NCBI RefSeq assembly: GCF_000013665.1
Contig: NC_007912.1
Location: 620,001-684,000 of the forward strand
DNA: 64,000 nt
From: Saccharophagus degradans 2-40
Lineage (GTDB): Bacteria > Pseudomonadota > Gammaproteobacteria > Pseudomonadales > Cellvibrionaceae
Direction: 5' to 3'
Made by a program: the position numbers and the translations under genes. Below, one piece after another: positions 1 through 9,469 of this stretch (positions within the stretch are counted from its first letter, which is position 1; every line of letters begins with the position of its first letter). The notes under the pieces are model-generated. The model did no database searches. It was not told the DNA's origin and saw only the letters and a program-made list of their open reading frames with translations.

Positions 1-327
1 GCGAATATATTCTTTCTCTTTTGCGCCGGAATCTTGTGTATCGCCAAGCAGTACAGCATAGCCTCGCTTCTGGGCTTGATCTTCAATGGCGCGAATAACC
101 AGCGAAAAGAACGGGTTGGCGATATCGGGTACTAACACAACTATGGAATAGGCCTTAGCTGAGCGAAAGTTGCGCGCCAGCATATTGGGGCGGTAGTTCA
201 CTTCTTCGATAGCCTGCTTAACCTTTTTCATGGAAGCGGGCGAGACTTTTTCTGGGTGGCTTAGTGCACGCGATACGGTCGCAACAGATACCCCTGCAAC
301 GCGCGCTACTTCTCTAATATTCGACAT
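1..327 (-). CDS. LacI-family transcriptional repressor, N-terminal part (cut by window edge)
   Basis: This is the first 109 codons of a LacI/GalR repressor read leftward; the rest lies outside the window. The protein opens with the classic LacI helix-turn-helix (MSNIREVARVAGVSVATVSR), followed by the hinge segment and the start of the periplasmic-binding-like effector domain (YSIVVLVPDIANPFF). The ATG at 327 puts the HTH at residues 4-23, as is usual in the family. The gene diverges from the mannan operon beginning at 638. Two related 14-bp near-palindromes (372-385 and 489-502) sit between them, so autoregulation and control of the mannan genes are likely. The sugar effector cannot be read from this fragment; a manno-oligosaccharide or its epimer is an inference from context. 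Confidence 0.93.
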   Translation of the reverse strand, partial: MSNIREVARVAGVSVATVSRALSHPEKVSPASMKKVKQAIEEVNYRPNMLARNFRSAKAYSIVVLVPDIANPFFSLVIRAIEDQAQKRGYAVLLGDTQDSGAKEKEYIR

Positions 328-371
328 GGTGCCTCTGTTCGGCTAGATATTTAGTTTTATAGTGCGCCAAA

Positions 372-385
372 TGTAACCTGTTTCA
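372..385. promoter_or_regulatory. Candidate LacI-type operator near the repressor's own promoter
   Basis: TGTAACCTGTTTCA matches the better site at 489-502 at 11 of 14 positions and lies 45 bp upstream of the repressor start codon, directly followed by another GTAACA half site. Seen in sequence; the operator role is inferred. Confidence 0.4.
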
Positions 386-488
386 TGTAACAAAATCAAA
401 TAGTCTGTTTCGGCCTAAGACGCGCAATTCGTCATACGAATACTGGTTTTTTTTATTTTTGCACCGCGAGTTGGCTTGCAATTAATGG

Positions 489-502
489 TGTAACCGATTA
501 CA
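489..502. promoter_or_regulatory. Candidate LacI-type operator upstream of the mannan operon
   Basis: TGTAACCGATTACA has inverted arms TGTAA/TTACA around a central CG, the form typical of LacI/GalR operators. It lies about 135 bp upstream of the GH130 gene in the divergent promoter region. The 327-638 interval otherwise holds only AT-rich promoter-like sequence and the weak SD (GAGG at 625-628) for the first gene. Confidence 0.55.
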
Positions 503-637
503 TTTATGTTTCTGATATTTTGATAAATACATTCATAGGGTGGGGTGCTTTGCGCGCGCAATTTGTGCGGGCCTAAAACGCAAAAGCCGTGTGGAGTAGT
601 GAAGAATAAATAAAGTTTATTTTAGAGGTTCTGGTGA

Positions 638-1819
638 ATGAGTAATTTTAAAAACGCTGTGCAATCGTTGTTTGACGCCCATAGAGCGTTAATAAATAAA
701 AAAAATAGCCCAGCGCAATCAAATGGTATCTACCAGCGTTGGGCCAACCCTATTATCACTGCTGCCCACGCCCCAATTTTTTGGCGTTATGATCTTAACG
801 AAAGCACAAACCCAAAGTTGCTTGAGCGCCAAGGTGTCAATGCAACCCTAAACAGCGGTGCCATTATGTTTAATGGCAAATTTACGTTGGTCGTGCGAGT
901 AGAGGGTAATGATCGCAAATCGTTTTTTGCTGTAGCGCAAAGTGATAACGGCGTAGACGGTTTTGAATTTTGGGATCACCCCATCACTATGCCGCAAACA
1001 GATCGCCCCGATACCAATGTGTACGACATGCGCTTAACTCAGCACGAAGATGGTTATATTTACGGTTTATTCTGCACCGAAAGAAAAGATTTAGAGCGTT
1101 TAGCTGATACCTCTGCCGCTGAGGCCCAGTGCGGCATTGCACGCACAAAAGATTTAGTTAACTGGGAGCGCCTACCCGATTTAATTACCTACTCTGGCCA
1201 ACAGCGCAACGTGGTGTTGCACCCAGAATTTGTGGATGGCAAATACGCGCTATACACGCGCCCGCAGGATGGTTTTATTAGTGTTGGCGGCGGCGGCGGT
1301 ATTGGCTGGGGCTTAACCGACAGCATGGAGCGCGCCGAAGTTAAAGAAGAAGTGATTGTGGATGAGAAGGTATACCACACCATAAAAGAAGTTAAAAATG
1401 GCCAAGGCCCAGCGCCCATTAAAACCCCGCAGGGTTGGTTGCACCTAGCACATGGTGTGCGCAATACCGCCGCGGGTTTGCGTTATGTGTTGTATGTATT
1501 TATGACAGAACTGGAGCGCCCTTGGGTTGTTACCCATCGCCCTGCAGGGCATTTTATTGCGCCAGATGGTGCCGAGCGAGTAGGTGATGTATCGAATGTT
1601 GTTTTTACTAACGGCTGGATACAAACCGACAAAGACGAGGTGTTTATTTATTACGCTTCATCGGATACGCGCATGCATGTGGCGACTAGCACCGTAGAGC
1701 AATTAGTTGACTACGCTATAAACACGCCCGAAGACGGTTTAACATCAGCGGCTTCGGTTGAAGCGCGCAACGCATTAATAGATGGCAATTTAGCCGCGAT
1801 GAAAGCGTTGGGCTTGTAA
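638..1819 (+). CDS. GH130 4-O-beta-D-mannosyl-D-glucose phosphorylase
   Basis: This cytoplasmic enzyme would split beta-1,4-mannosyl-glucose with phosphate into mannose 1-phosphate and glucose (EC 2.4.1.281). The 393-residue protein has the length of the GH130_1 subfamily and carries its signature segments: FWRYDLN (about 49-54), NVYDMRLT with the probable proton-donor Asp130, [18 protein letters not shown], the glycine-rich loop [18 protein letters not shown] and [15 protein letters not shown]. There is no signal peptide. The gene ends one base before the epimerase gene, which makes the substrate by converting mannobiose to mannosyl-glucose, so the two almost certainly act in sequence. An SD (GAGG) lies 9 bases before the ATG. 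A mannobiose or mannan-oligosaccharide phosphorylase is the alternative, but the close resemblance to the mannosylglucose type makes this less likely. Confidence 0.92.
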   Translation: MSNFKNAVQSLFDAHRALINKKNSPAQSNGIYQRWANPIITAAHAPIFWRYDLNESTNPKLLERQGVNATLNSGAIMFNGKFTLVVRVEGNDRKSFFAVAQSDNGVDGFEFWDHPITMPQTDRPDTNVYDMRLTQHEDGYIYGLFCTERKDLERLADTSAAEAQCGIARTKDLVNWERLPDLITYSGQQRNVVLHPEFVDGKYALYTRPQDGFISVGGGGGIGWGLTDSMERAEVKEEVIVDEKVYHTIKEVKNGQGPAPIKTPQGWLHLAHGVRNTAAGLRYVLYVFMTELERPWVVTHRPAGHFIAPDGAERVGDVSNVVFTNGWIQTDKDEVFIYYASSDTRMHVATSTVEQLVDYAINTPEDGLTSAASVEARNALIDGNLAAMKALGL

Positions 1820-1820
1820 G

Positions 1821-3053
1821 ATGGGTGTGCCGCTTAAAAAAAATAAATTGAATTATTCCGATTTGAATAATGCTTTTGAATCGGAGTTACACGCTATAGC
1901 CGATTGGTGGGTGGACAATACGGTCGATGAAATCCACGGTGGTTTTGTGGGTGAAATGAGCGTAGACAACAAGGTGAACGCCACAGCCGATAAAGGCATT
2001 ATCCTCAATACGCGTATTCTTTGGTTTTTTAGCGAAGCGGCACTGTTTACCGGCAACAAGCGCTATGCGCAAATGGCTGAGCGCGCATACTATTATATAG
2101 TGGACCATTTTTTAGATACCGAACATGGCGGTGTATTTTGGGCGTTAGATTACCGCGGTAACGTTGTAAATAACCGCAAACAAGTATATGCACAGGCGTT
2201 TGCCATTTACGGTTTAAGCGCTTATTACAGGCTTACTAAGCAAGCCGACGTGCTGGCGCAGGCGCATGCTATTTTTGAGCTAACAGAAGCCAACGCGCAG
2301 GATGAAAATCACCAAGGCTATTTAGAGGCTTTCTCTAATACTTGGGGTCGCTTAGACGATATGCGTTTAAGCGAAAAAGATTTAAATTCGCCCAAGTCCA
2401 TGAACACGCATTTACACATTCTAGAAGCTTATACCGCATTACATATTGCCGCACCCAGCCCAAAAGTGAGCGCAGCTATAAAGCATTGCTTAGAGTTGTT
2501 CGACCGTTACATTATCAACAAGGCAAACTGGCATTTGCGCATGTTTCAAGATATGGATTGGGAGGATGTTTCCGCAAGCTATTCCTACGGGCATGATATT
2601 GAGTGCAGTTGGTTGATGTGGGAGGCGGTCGAGTCTTTAGAGTCCGAAGAGTTGCATGCACACTACAAACCCGCGGTTATTGCCTTAGCCGAAACCTGTT
2701 TAGAGCAGGGTATTGGCAGGTACAACGAAGTGCTCGATGCATACAACTTTGAAACCCAAACGTTGGTGGATGAGCGCGTGTGGTGGGTGCAAGCCGAAGC
2801 CCTGGTTGGCTTTTTAAATGCCTACCACCTTGCCGGTGAGCAGCGATATTTAGATGCAGCATTAAATGTTTGGGAATTTATAAATAGCTATCAAAAAGAT
2901 AGCGTTGGGGGCGAGTGGCATTGGTTGTCGCGTTTAGATTTACCCCACACGGGCGATTGTAAAATGGGCCCTTGGAAAGCGCCGTACCATAATGGCCGCG
3001 CTATGATGGAATCGATAAAGCTTGTGCAGAGAATATTTGGTAATAACGAATAA
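1821..3053 (+). CDS. Cellobiose 2-epimerase-type enzyme (mannobiose to mannosyl-glucose)
   Basis: This 410-residue protein belongs to the AGE/cellobiose 2-epimerase superfamily ((alpha/alpha)6 barrel), EC 5.1.3.11 type. It epimerises C2 of the reducing-end sugar of beta-1,4 disaccharides. The two catalytic histidines fall at His258 (SYGHDIECSW) and His390 (APYHNGRAMM), the same spacing as in characterised bacterial cellobiose 2-epimerases. The WWVQAEA motif near 321-327 and the early HGGFVGEM segment also fit. It lacks a signal peptide and so acts in the cytoplasm. It follows the GH130 gene with a single base between, which implies translational coupling and a mannobiose epimerisation-phosphorolysis pathway. 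N-acylglucosamine 2-epimerase is the alternative family name, but context argues against it. Confidence 0.9.
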   Translation: MGVPLKKNKLNYSDLNNAFESELHAIADWWVDNTVDEIHGGFVGEMSVDNKVNATADKGIILNTRILWFFSEAALFTGNKRYAQMAERAYYYIVDHFLDTEHGGVFWALDYRGNVVNNRKQVYAQAFAIYGLSAYYRLTKQADVLAQAHAIFELTEANAQDENHQGYLEAFSNTWGRLDDMRLSEKDLNSPKSMNTHLHILEAYTALHIAAPSPKVSAAIKHCLELFDRYIINKANWHLRMFQDMDWEDVSASYSYGHDIECSWLMWEAVESLESEELHAHYKPAVIALAETCLEQGIGRYNEVLDAYNFETQTLVDERVWWVQAEALVGFLNAYHLAGEQRYLDAALNVWEFINSYQKDSVGGEWHWLSRLDLPHTGDCKMGPWKAPYHNGRAMMESIKLVQRIFGNNE

Positions 3054-3118
3054 ATTTTTTACAGAACGATAAAATCAACTAAAAAACTAACTATAAAAGC
3101 AAAACCCCGGAGACTATT

Positions 3119-4492
3119 ATGGTGAACTACTTAAAGCGCGCTGCCCTGTGCATGCTTGCGCTCGTTGCTGTGGCTTGCGCCAAATCGCAGCCAGAAACAA
3201 AAGTTGAAGAGCTGCCTGCCACCAAAACTGCGGCAAATGCCGGTGTGGCAGCGACAGAGTTTGTGCAAGTAAATGGTGGCCGCTTTACATTGCGCGGGCA
3301 GGACTACGCCTACATAGGCACTAATATGTGGTTTGCCGCGTATATTGGTTCTACCAACCCTGAATACGGCGATCGCGAGCGCCTAATTAAAGAACTCGAT
3401 TTATTAAAATCCTTGGGTGTGACCAACCTGCGTATTTTAGGAGCATCCGAAAAATCTCCATTGCGCGATTCCATGAAACCGGCAATTAGTGAGCGCGGTG
3501 AAATTAACCAGCACGATATTTTAGAGGGCTTAGATTTTGCGTTAGCTGAAATGGCTAAGCGCGATATGAAAGCCGTGATATTTCTGAATAACTTTTGGGA
3601 ATGGTCCGGCGGTATGGCGACTTACCTAAGCTGGGTTAACGGTGGCGAAATTGTTGATATGGCAGACCCCACCAAACCATGGCCAGCTTTTGCACTTTTT
3701 TCAGCGGGGTTTTACTCTAATGAAGAGGCGAAACAACTATTCAATAATTACCTTACAAAAGTTGTAAGCCGCCGCAATACCATTACCGGCGAGTTGTACG
3801 CTAACGACCCCACTATTATGTCTTGGCAGCTCGCTAACGAGCCGCGCCCAGGTAACGGCGATGTGAGCAAGTCTAACTTACCCGCCTATTACGATTGGAT
3901 AAGTAAAACCACTCAGCTAATTAAAAGCATTGCCCCTAAGCAGTTGGTGTCGATTGGTAGCGAAGGTACCATGGGCTGCTTAGAGTTGGATGAGTGCGTT
4001 ATTACCGCCCACAAAGAAACAGGTATCGACTACGTTACATTCCATATGTGGCTTAAAAACTGGGGCTGGTTCGATGTGCAAAACGCAGAGCAAACCTACG
4101 ACAGCGCAGTTGCTACTGCAGATAAATATATCGATCACCACATTAAACTGGCTAACGAGTTAAATATGCCGGTGGTGCTGGAAGAGTTTGGTATGGAGCG
4201 CGACGGAGGTGAATTCTCCCCAGAAAGCGCGGTAACCTATCGCGATAAATTCTATGCCTATGTGTTCGATCGCCAAATTAAAAGTATTCGCTCTGGCGGG
4301 CCGTTTGTAGGGTCCAACTTTTGGGCGTGGGGCGGTTATGGCAAAGCCATGCACGATGATGCTGTATGGCGCAAAGGCGATAAAACCTTTGTTGGTGACC
4401 CGCCGCAGGAGCCGCAAGGTTTAAATGCGGTATTTGCTTCCGATACTTCAACGCTGGAAGTGTTGAAGCAAGCGGCGGACGCTATTCGGTAA
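3119..4492 (+). CDS. GH5 beta-mannanase/mannosidase, lipoprotein
   Basis: A 457-residue glycoside hydrolase, most like GH5 subfamily 7 (beta-1,4-mannan hydrolases). The N-terminus is a lipoprotein signal (hydrophobic stretch 8-19, then VAVAC with Cys20), followed by a short linker to about residue 45 and a TIM barrel. The acid/base is Glu241 in WQLANEPRPG and the nucleophile is Glu356 in VVLEEFGMERDGG. WFAAYIG near 71-76 and FHMW near 308-311 fit the mannanase active-site lining. It follows the epimerase by 65 bases and precedes a strong terminator, so it closes the mannan operon. As a membrane-anchored enzyme it would trim manno-oligosaccharides to mannobiose for the cytoplasmic enzymes. Endo- versus exo-action cannot be settled from sequence. 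Confidence 0.9.
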   Translation: MVNYLKRAALCMLALVAVACAKSQPETKVEELPATKTAANAGVAATEFVQVNGGRFTLRGQDYAYIGTNMWFAAYIGSTNPEYGDRERLIKELDLLKSLGVTNLRILGASEKSPLRDSMKPAISERGEINQHDILEGLDFALAEMAKRDMKAVIFLNNFWEWSGGMATYLSWVNGGEIVDMADPTKPWPAFALFSAGFYSNEEAKQLFNNYLTKVVSRRNTITGELYANDPTIMSWQLANEPRPGNGDVSKSNLPAYYDWISKTTQLIKSIAPKQLVSIGSEGTMGCLELDECVITAHKETGIDYVTFHMWLKNWGWFDVQNAEQTYDSAVATADKYIDHHIKLANELNMPVVLEEFGMERDGGEFSPESAVTYRDKFYAYVFDRQIKSIRSGGPFVGSNFWAWGGYGKAMHDDAVWRKGDKTFVGDPPQEPQGLNAVFASDTSTLEVLKQAADAIR

Positions 4493-4530
4493 CTTAATTC
4501 ACCGCTGTAGCTTGTGCCGGTTTAACGATA

Positions 4531-4555
4531 AACGCGCCAATGTTGGCGCGTTTTT
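4531..4555 (+). terminator. Rho-independent terminator of the mannan operon
   Basis: AACGCGCC and GGCGCGTT form an 8-bp GC-rich stem around AATGTT, followed by a T run. It lies 38 bases after the mannanase stop and separates this operon from the TonB-dependent receptor. Confidence 0.85.
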
Positions 4556-4681
4556 ACTTTTTTCTCCCATCATCTACCGAATCTGCGCGATATATCCCCT
4601 ATACTTACTTGATATTAGAGCCCCCTTCCGTTTACCGTTGTGTTTTGTTGCGAAACCAGCAAAAGGAACTCTGCCATTCGC

Positions 4682-6724
4682 ATGAGTATTGGTTATTCAA
4701 AAATACATATACTTAAACAACTGCTTGCTGCGGTTGGTTTAGGTGTGGCAGCGAATGTAAGTGCACAGGATGATCACGCGCTATTTGGTATGTCCCTAGA
4801 AGAGCTGCTAAACGTACCGGTTAAAAGCGCAACGCTTACCGAGCTTGATATTCTCTCTGCACCGTCTTCCATTTCTTTATTTCATCACCAGCAATTCGAA
4901 TTGATGGGGGTGGATTACCTGCATGAGCTTATTAATTTTGTGCCTGGCTTTCAGGCGTTTAGGCAGGGCGATGGGCCCAACGAATACTACATAAGTGCTC
5001 GCGGCCGACGCACTGGTAGCTCAAACCGCGAAATTTTAGTGTTGGTAGATGGCCAGCGACAAAATCGAGATTTTGATGGCGCTTTGGCTGTACCCGTTAT
5101 ATTGCTTGCGGGCGTAGAAAAAATAGAATTTATTCGCGGCCCCGGCTCCGCGTTATACGGCTCAAACGCTTTTATGGGGGTGATTGATATCACCACCAAA
5201 AAGGGCGTAAACCGTATCGAGTCGTCGTTGAGTACAGGGGATGCGGGAACTAAAATCGTGCATGCGCAGGCCAGCTATGCGGTATCCAATTGGACCCTTA
5301 ATGCGCAGCTTACGGGGTTAATCGACGAGGGGCAGCGCTATAATGTTGCCGATACCTTCACTGGGTTACCTACCACCATTACCGACCCGCACTCAGGCAC
5401 AAGCCTGCGCTTAAGTGCTAGCTCGAATAACACCAGCGTTACTTTTGTTTCTGAGCGCAGGCGTAGTAAAAATTTCTATATACCCGATACCACAGCAGAA
5501 GGCACCAGCCGCACCATTAACCCCGTAGACGGGCTGAGCCTTAGCCACCGCTGGCAGGCGGCGCCAGATTTAACGGTAAACTTTAGTAGCTCTTACTCCC
5601 ATCTGGCCTACGAGGCGCAGTTGTTTATTGCGCCAGTAGGTGCATTGGCGGCGGTAAGCAGCCCATCCGGTACAGACCCTTTTATTATTCAGTTAGAGCA
5701 GCCACAGCGAAACCTTGTGGGGGCAGTGCAGGGCGACTGGCAGTGGCAGCCGGATATAAGCTTTCAGGGCGGGGTGGAGTGGCGCAAAGGGCATTATGGC
5801 GATTTGCGGGTGCGCAATAATTACGATTTAACCGCTTTAGCCAATGGTGACTACCCAATTGCGTTTTATGGCGACGAAGAGCGTTATAGTTACGTGTACC
5901 ACGCGTTCGACCGCACCGTGCTAGCAGGTTACTTGCAGGCGCAAGCTAAGCTCAATGACGATTGGGCACTTACTGTAGGGGGGCGTTATGACCGCTATTC
6001 AAGCAGTGGTTCTGCCTATAGCCCTAGGCTGGCGTTGGTTAGAACGCTTACGGCTAACCAGTCGTTAAAACTGTTGTACGGCGAGGCATTTCGCGCGCCA
6101 ACTATTAACGAATTAGCAGCAGAGAATAATATTTATGTTACCGGCAACCCGCAATTAGACTCAGAAAGGGTCTCTACCCTCGAGCTTGTATGGGTTGGGG
6201 CGTGGGAGCGCCGCCAGTTGAGTGTGTCGATGTTTCAAAATCAATTTAAAGATGGCATCTTTCAGCGTGTGATGGGCAATAACCGTATCTTTGCAAACTC
6301 ACAGAATGAAGAGAGCGCAAGCGGTGCAGAGCTTGGCTACTTTGAGCAGTTAAGTGACTATTGGCAGGTGCGTGCCAGCGCCTCACATGTGTTTACACCG
6401 CTGGATGAGGGCTTTCGCCTTGCCGATACCACGGGCTCCGTTACGGTTAACTACCAAAAGAGCAAGTGGAACCTAAATGTCGGCTGGGTGTTCACCGGCG
6501 AGCGCGAGCAGGTTGTACCGTCTGGTGACCGCCTTACCCTCGACAGCTATCAGTGGTTTACCGCAAAAGTACGCTATCAGTGGGCAAAGAATCGAGACCT
6601 GTGGCTACAGGTTAAAAATGCTGCAGATACTAATTACCAAACACCGGCACAAAGCGAAAGCCTCGAATATGGCCTGCCAAATAGGGGCCGCGAGCTAAGT
6701 CTGGGGCTTAGTCTTGGCTTTTAA
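4682..6724 (+). CDS. TonB-dependent outer membrane receptor
   Basis: A 680-residue outer-membrane receptor for active uptake powered by TonB-ExbBD. After a signal peptide (MSIGYSKIHILKQLLAAVGL, cleaved near VSAQ) comes the short segment SLEELLNVPV that replaces a classical TonB box region. The plug domain follows (LHELINFVPGFQ, YISARGRR, ILVLVDGQR, IEFIRGPGSALYGSNAFMGV), then a beta-barrel with YGEAFRAPTINELAA and a C-terminal aromatic-ended strand (LSLGLSLGF). The ATG at 4682 is chosen over an upstream GTG at 4640 because it gives a clean signal peptide; an AAGGA lies 14 bases upstream. The ligand is unknown. The terminator at 4531-4555 argues against co-transcription with the mannan genes, though a role in oligosaccharide uptake remains possible. 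Confidence 0.9.
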   Translation: MSIGYSKIHILKQLLAAVGLGVAANVSAQDDHALFGMSLEELLNVPVKSATLTELDILSAPSSISLFHHQQFELMGVDYLHELINFVPGFQAFRQGDGPNEYYISARGRRTGSSNREILVLVDGQRQNRDFDGALAVPVILLAGVEKIEFIRGPGSALYGSNAFMGVIDITTKKGVNRIESSLSTGDAGTKIVHAQASYAVSNWTLNAQLTGLIDEGQRYNVADTFTGLPTTITDPHSGTSLRLSASSNNTSVTFVSERRRSKNFYIPDTTAEGTSRTINPVDGLSLSHRWQAAPDLTVNFSSSYSHLAYEAQLFIAPVGALAAVSSPSGTDPFIIQLEQPQRNLVGAVQGDWQWQPDISFQGGVEWRKGHYGDLRVRNNYDLTALANGDYPIAFYGDEERYSYVYHAFDRTVLAGYLQAQAKLNDDWALTVGGRYDRYSSSGSAYSPRLALVRTLTANQSLKLLYGEAFRAPTINELAAENNIYVTGNPQLDSERVSTLELVWVGAWERRQLSVSMFQNQFKDGIFQRVMGNNRIFANSQNEESASGAELGYFEQLSDYWQVRASASHVFTPLDEGFRLADTTGSVTVNYQKSKWNLNVGWVFTGEREQVVPSGDRLTLDSYQWFTAKVRYQWAKNRDLWLQVKNAADTNYQTPAQSESLEYGLPNRGRELSLGLSLGF

Positions 6725-6842
6725 ACCCATTAATTTCGCATTGAGCAAAAACTGCGCTATCGTTTGAGCCCCACTACCTCTATAATGCCGCGTCTTTAAA
6801 TCAGGCTATCCCTGAATCTGTACCCAAAACGAGGCTGTTGCA

Positions 6843-8669
6843 GTGTCCCTTCCCGATATTACTAAACTTCGCAATGTTGCCATCATTGCTCACGTTGACC
6901 ATGGCAAAACCACACTTGTTGATAAATTACTGCAGCAATCTGGCACGCTCGATCGCAAAGACCAAGGTGCCGAGCGCATCATGGATTCCAACGACCAAGA
7001 GAAAGAGCGTGGAATTACTATTTTGGCGAAAAACACCGCCATCCAATGGAATGATTACCGCATTAACATCGTAGATACCCCAGGGCACGCCGACTTCGGC
7101 GGCGAAGTGGAGCGCGTATTGTCGATGGTAGATAGCGTATGTTTGTTGGTTGATGCCGTAGATGGCCCTATGCCACAAACCCGCTTTGTAACCTCTAAGG
7201 CCTTTGAAAAAGGTTTGCGCCCTATTGTTGTTATCAACAAAATTGACCGCCCAGGTGCGCGTCCAGATTGGGTTATGGACCAAATCTTCGATTTGTTCGA
7301 TAACTTAGGCGCAACCGAAGAGCAACTAGACTTCCCAGTGGTATACACCTCTGCATTAAACGGTATTGCCGGCACCGACCCAGAGAAGATGTCAGAAGAC
7401 ATGACTCCTCTGTATCAAATGATTGTTGATGAGTGCCCAGTACCCGAAGTAGACCCAGCTGGCTCGTTCCAAATGCAAGTATCTGCATTGGCTTACGATA
7501 GCTACGTAGGTGTAATTGGTGTGGGCCGCATTACCCGCGGTACCCTTAAGCCTAATCAGCAAGTGATTGTTAAGTCTGCCAACGGCAAAGAGCGCAAAGG
7601 TAAAGTACTAACGGTTAAAGGTTACTTAGGTTTGGAGCAGGTTGAAACGCAATTGGCCAGCGCCGGTGAAATTGTGTGTATTAACGGCATCGACGGCTTA
7701 AGCATTTCTGATACATTATGTGACCCAGAAAACGTAGAAGCCCTGCCAGCACTATCGGTAGATGAACCAACCGTAAGCATGAACTTTATTGTTAACGATT
7801 CACCTTTCGCCGGTCGCGAAGGTAAGTTTGTAACAACCCGTAATATTAAAGACCGTTTAGATCAAGAATTGATTCACAACGTGGCACTGCGCGTACAGCA
7901 GGGCGATACTCCAGATAAATTTATCGTATCTGGTCGCGGTGAATTGCATTTGTCGGTATTAATCGAAACCATGCGTCGCGAAGGTTTCGAAATGGGTGTA
8001 TCTCGTCCTGAAGTTATTCAAAAAGTTGTCGATGGTGAAGTGCAAGAGCCGTACGAAAACGTCGTTATCGACGTTGAAGAGCAGCACCAAGGTTCCATTA
8101 TGGAAGAGCTTGGTTTGCGTAAGGGCGAGTTAACTAACATGGAGCCAGACGGTAAAGGCCGTGTGCGTTTGGAGTTTTTGACTCCTTCGCGCGGTTTGAT
8201 TGGTTTCCGTGGCGCTTTCCTAACCATGACATCTGGTTCAGGTATTATGACCAGCATCTTCTCTCACTACGGCCCAGTTAAAGTGGGTGATGTAGTAAGC
8301 CGTCAAAACGGCGTACTAGTGAGCATGGTTAAAGGCAAAACAGCTGCATACTCGCTGTTTAACCTACAAAGCCGCGGTCGCCTATTCTTAGGTCACGCTG
8401 TTGAGGTTTACGAAGGCCAAGTAATTGGTATTCACTCGCGCGACAACGACTTAGCGGTTAACCCAACCAAAGGTAAGCAGCTAACCAACGTTCGTGCATC
8501 GGGTACCGATGAAGCCCTAACACTTGTACCACCAATCAAACATACACTTGAGCAAGCGCTAGAGTTTATTGAAGATGATGAGTTGGTAGAAGTAACTCCA
8601 GAAAGCATTCGTATTCGCAAAAAGTTATTAACCGAAACCGAACGCAAGCGCTCTAAAAACAGCAAGTAA
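6843..8669 (+). CDS. typA: Ribosome-binding GTPase TypA/BipA
   Basis: A translational GTPase of the EF-G/LepA superfamily, 608 residues, the normal length for TypA. It acts on the ribosome under stress and cold and in 50S assembly. The G domain carries AHVDHGKT (G1, about 18-25), the switch segment [28 protein letters not shown] (G3) and [10 protein letters not shown] (G4). Domain II, an EF-G-like domain and the TypA-specific C-terminal domain ([13 protein letters not shown] and [19 protein letters not shown]) follow. The start is GTG, five residues before [14 protein letters not shown] as in other TypA proteins. A TATAAT at 6781-6786 is a possible -10 box without a well-placed -35. The gene stands alone and ends at a strong hairpin terminator. 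Confidence 0.98.
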   Translation: MSLPDITKLRNVAIIAHVDHGKTTLVDKLLQQSGTLDRKDQGAERIMDSNDQEKERGITILAKNTAIQWNDYRINIVDTPGHADFGGEVERVLSMVDSVCLLVDAVDGPMPQTRFVTSKAFEKGLRPIVVINKIDRPGARPDWVMDQIFDLFDNLGATEEQLDFPVVYTSALNGIAGTDPEKMSEDMTPLYQMIVDECPVPEVDPAGSFQMQVSALAYDSYVGVIGVGRITRGTLKPNQQVIVKSANGKERKGKVLTVKGYLGLEQVETQLASAGEIVCINGIDGLSISDTLCDPENVEALPALSVDEPTVSMNFIVNDSPFAGREGKFVTTRNIKDRLDQELIHNVALRVQQGDTPDKFIVSGRGELHLSVLIETMRREGFEMGVSRPEVIQKVVDGEVQEPYENVVIDVEEQHQGSIMEELGLRKGELTNMEPDGKGRVRLEFLTPSRGLIGFRGAFLTMTSGSGIMTSIFSHYGPVKVGDVVSRQNGVLVSMVKGKTAAYSLFNLQSRGRLFLGHAVEVYEGQVIGIHSRDNDLAVNPTKGKQLTNVRASGTDEALTLVPPIKHTLEQALEFIEDDELVEVTPESIRIRKKLLTETERKRSKNSK

Positions 8670-8716
8670 TTAATACGGTTTTTAATACAAATAGTATTTA
8701 AGCTGAACCAAATAAA

Positions 8717-8748
8717 AAGGCTTGACGGGAAACCGCCAAGCCTTTTTT
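8717..8748. terminator. Bidirectional terminator between typA and the YopT-like gene
   Basis: AAGGCTTG (8717-8724) pairs with CAAGCCTT (8737-8744), with inner CGG/CCG pairing around a GAAA tetraloop, then TTTTTT; on the other strand an A/T-rich flank is also present. It serves typA and probably the leftward gene ending at 8773. Confidence 0.85.
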
Positions 8749-8772
8749 GCATTTGCTAAGGCGTAGAATGCG

Positions 8773-9384
8773 TTAGGCAAATGTTTCTAAGGAATATTGT
8801 ATGTTGGACCAACCTCGGTACAGATACATAACGCTAGCAATCGCTTCTACTGTATCCCCTTCGCCAAAAGCTTCCCACTTGCCTTGGTTCGAGTCAAAAA
8901 CGGCTATATCTTCGCTTTTACCGTAGAGGCTGTATTTTCGATAAATACCAATTGCGTGTGCGCCTTCATCCCCTTTAATTAAAAGCAGCGTGTAGCGTCC
9001 ATTCTGGGTTAATACTTTGTGTGCGATATCGCGTAGTGCGAGTGCATTGTAATCTCTAACATCCTGTGCAGATTCTATTTTTAGCTCGTGATCTTTAAGT
9101 ACTTTCCGGGCGTAATCACTGCTCCCTATTCCGTTATTATTTGCACCGTACTCATTCTGAAATTGAATGGCTTCTTTAGCGTAGCCCATGCCTAGAAGCG
9201 GCGCTTTTTCATTACTCGCTTTACTGGAGTTTAAATCGTCCCAGAACCGTTGTTCTTCGCCAGTAAAGCCTTTACTAATAGCGACCAGCCACTGCACGGT
9301 AAGCCCCAAACATATACCGCCTGGGTTTTGTCTTCCCGTGGCTTCGATTAACTCAGATTGACGGAAATGTATTGTTTTGTTCAT
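8773..9384 (-). CDS. YopT-like (peptidase C58-type) papain-fold cysteine protease
   Basis: A 203-residue protein without signal peptide that I assign to the YopT/C58-like cysteine protease group by its motifs. The catalytic triad can be read as Cys25 in GGICLGLTVQWL, His143 in GAHAIGIYR and Asp164 in VFDSNQG. The Cys-loop, HAxG and FDxNxG patterns are those of YopT/AvrPphB-type proteases, known as effector or toxin domains that cleave host proteins. The family usually sits inside larger effectors or beside secretion systems; here it is a small stand-alone gene. It is the third gene of a leftward cluster, 85 bases after the large coiled-coil gene. The ATG at 9384 has AGGA 11 bases upstream; in-frame starts at 9396 and 9447 are possible. 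The substrate is unknown, and a housekeeping or immune role is not excluded. Confidence 0.72.
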   Translation of the reverse strand: MNKTIHFRQSELIEATGRQNPGGICLGLTVQWLVAISKGFTGEEQRFWDDLNSSKASNEKAPLLGMGYAKEAIQFQNEYGANNNGIGSSDYARKVLKDHELKIESAQDVRDYNALALRDIAHKVLTQNGRYTLLLIKGDEGAHAIGIYRKYSLYGKSEDIAVFDSNQGKWEAFGEGDTVEAIASVMYLYRGWSNIQYSLETFA

Positions 9385-9469
9385 AGTAGAGTACATCCTG
9401 TTATGAAATATTTTGGATCTATTGCCATTTATTTGTTGGGGCAGCAAGTGCCCCCTAGTGCATATTTGT

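Noticed and set aside
4640-4681. Upstream GTG start for the TonB-dependent receptor
   Set aside because: It would put 14 polar residues with two cysteines before the signal peptide; the ATG at 4682 gives a normal one.
4682-6724. TonB receptor as part of the mannan operon
   Set aside because: A strong terminator (4531-4555) lies between; a functional link is still possible but transcriptional linkage is not supported.
6764-6786. TTGAGC/TATAAT promoter for typA
   Set aside because: Only 11 bp separate the hexamers, too short for a normal sigma-70 promoter; TATAAT alone was noted.
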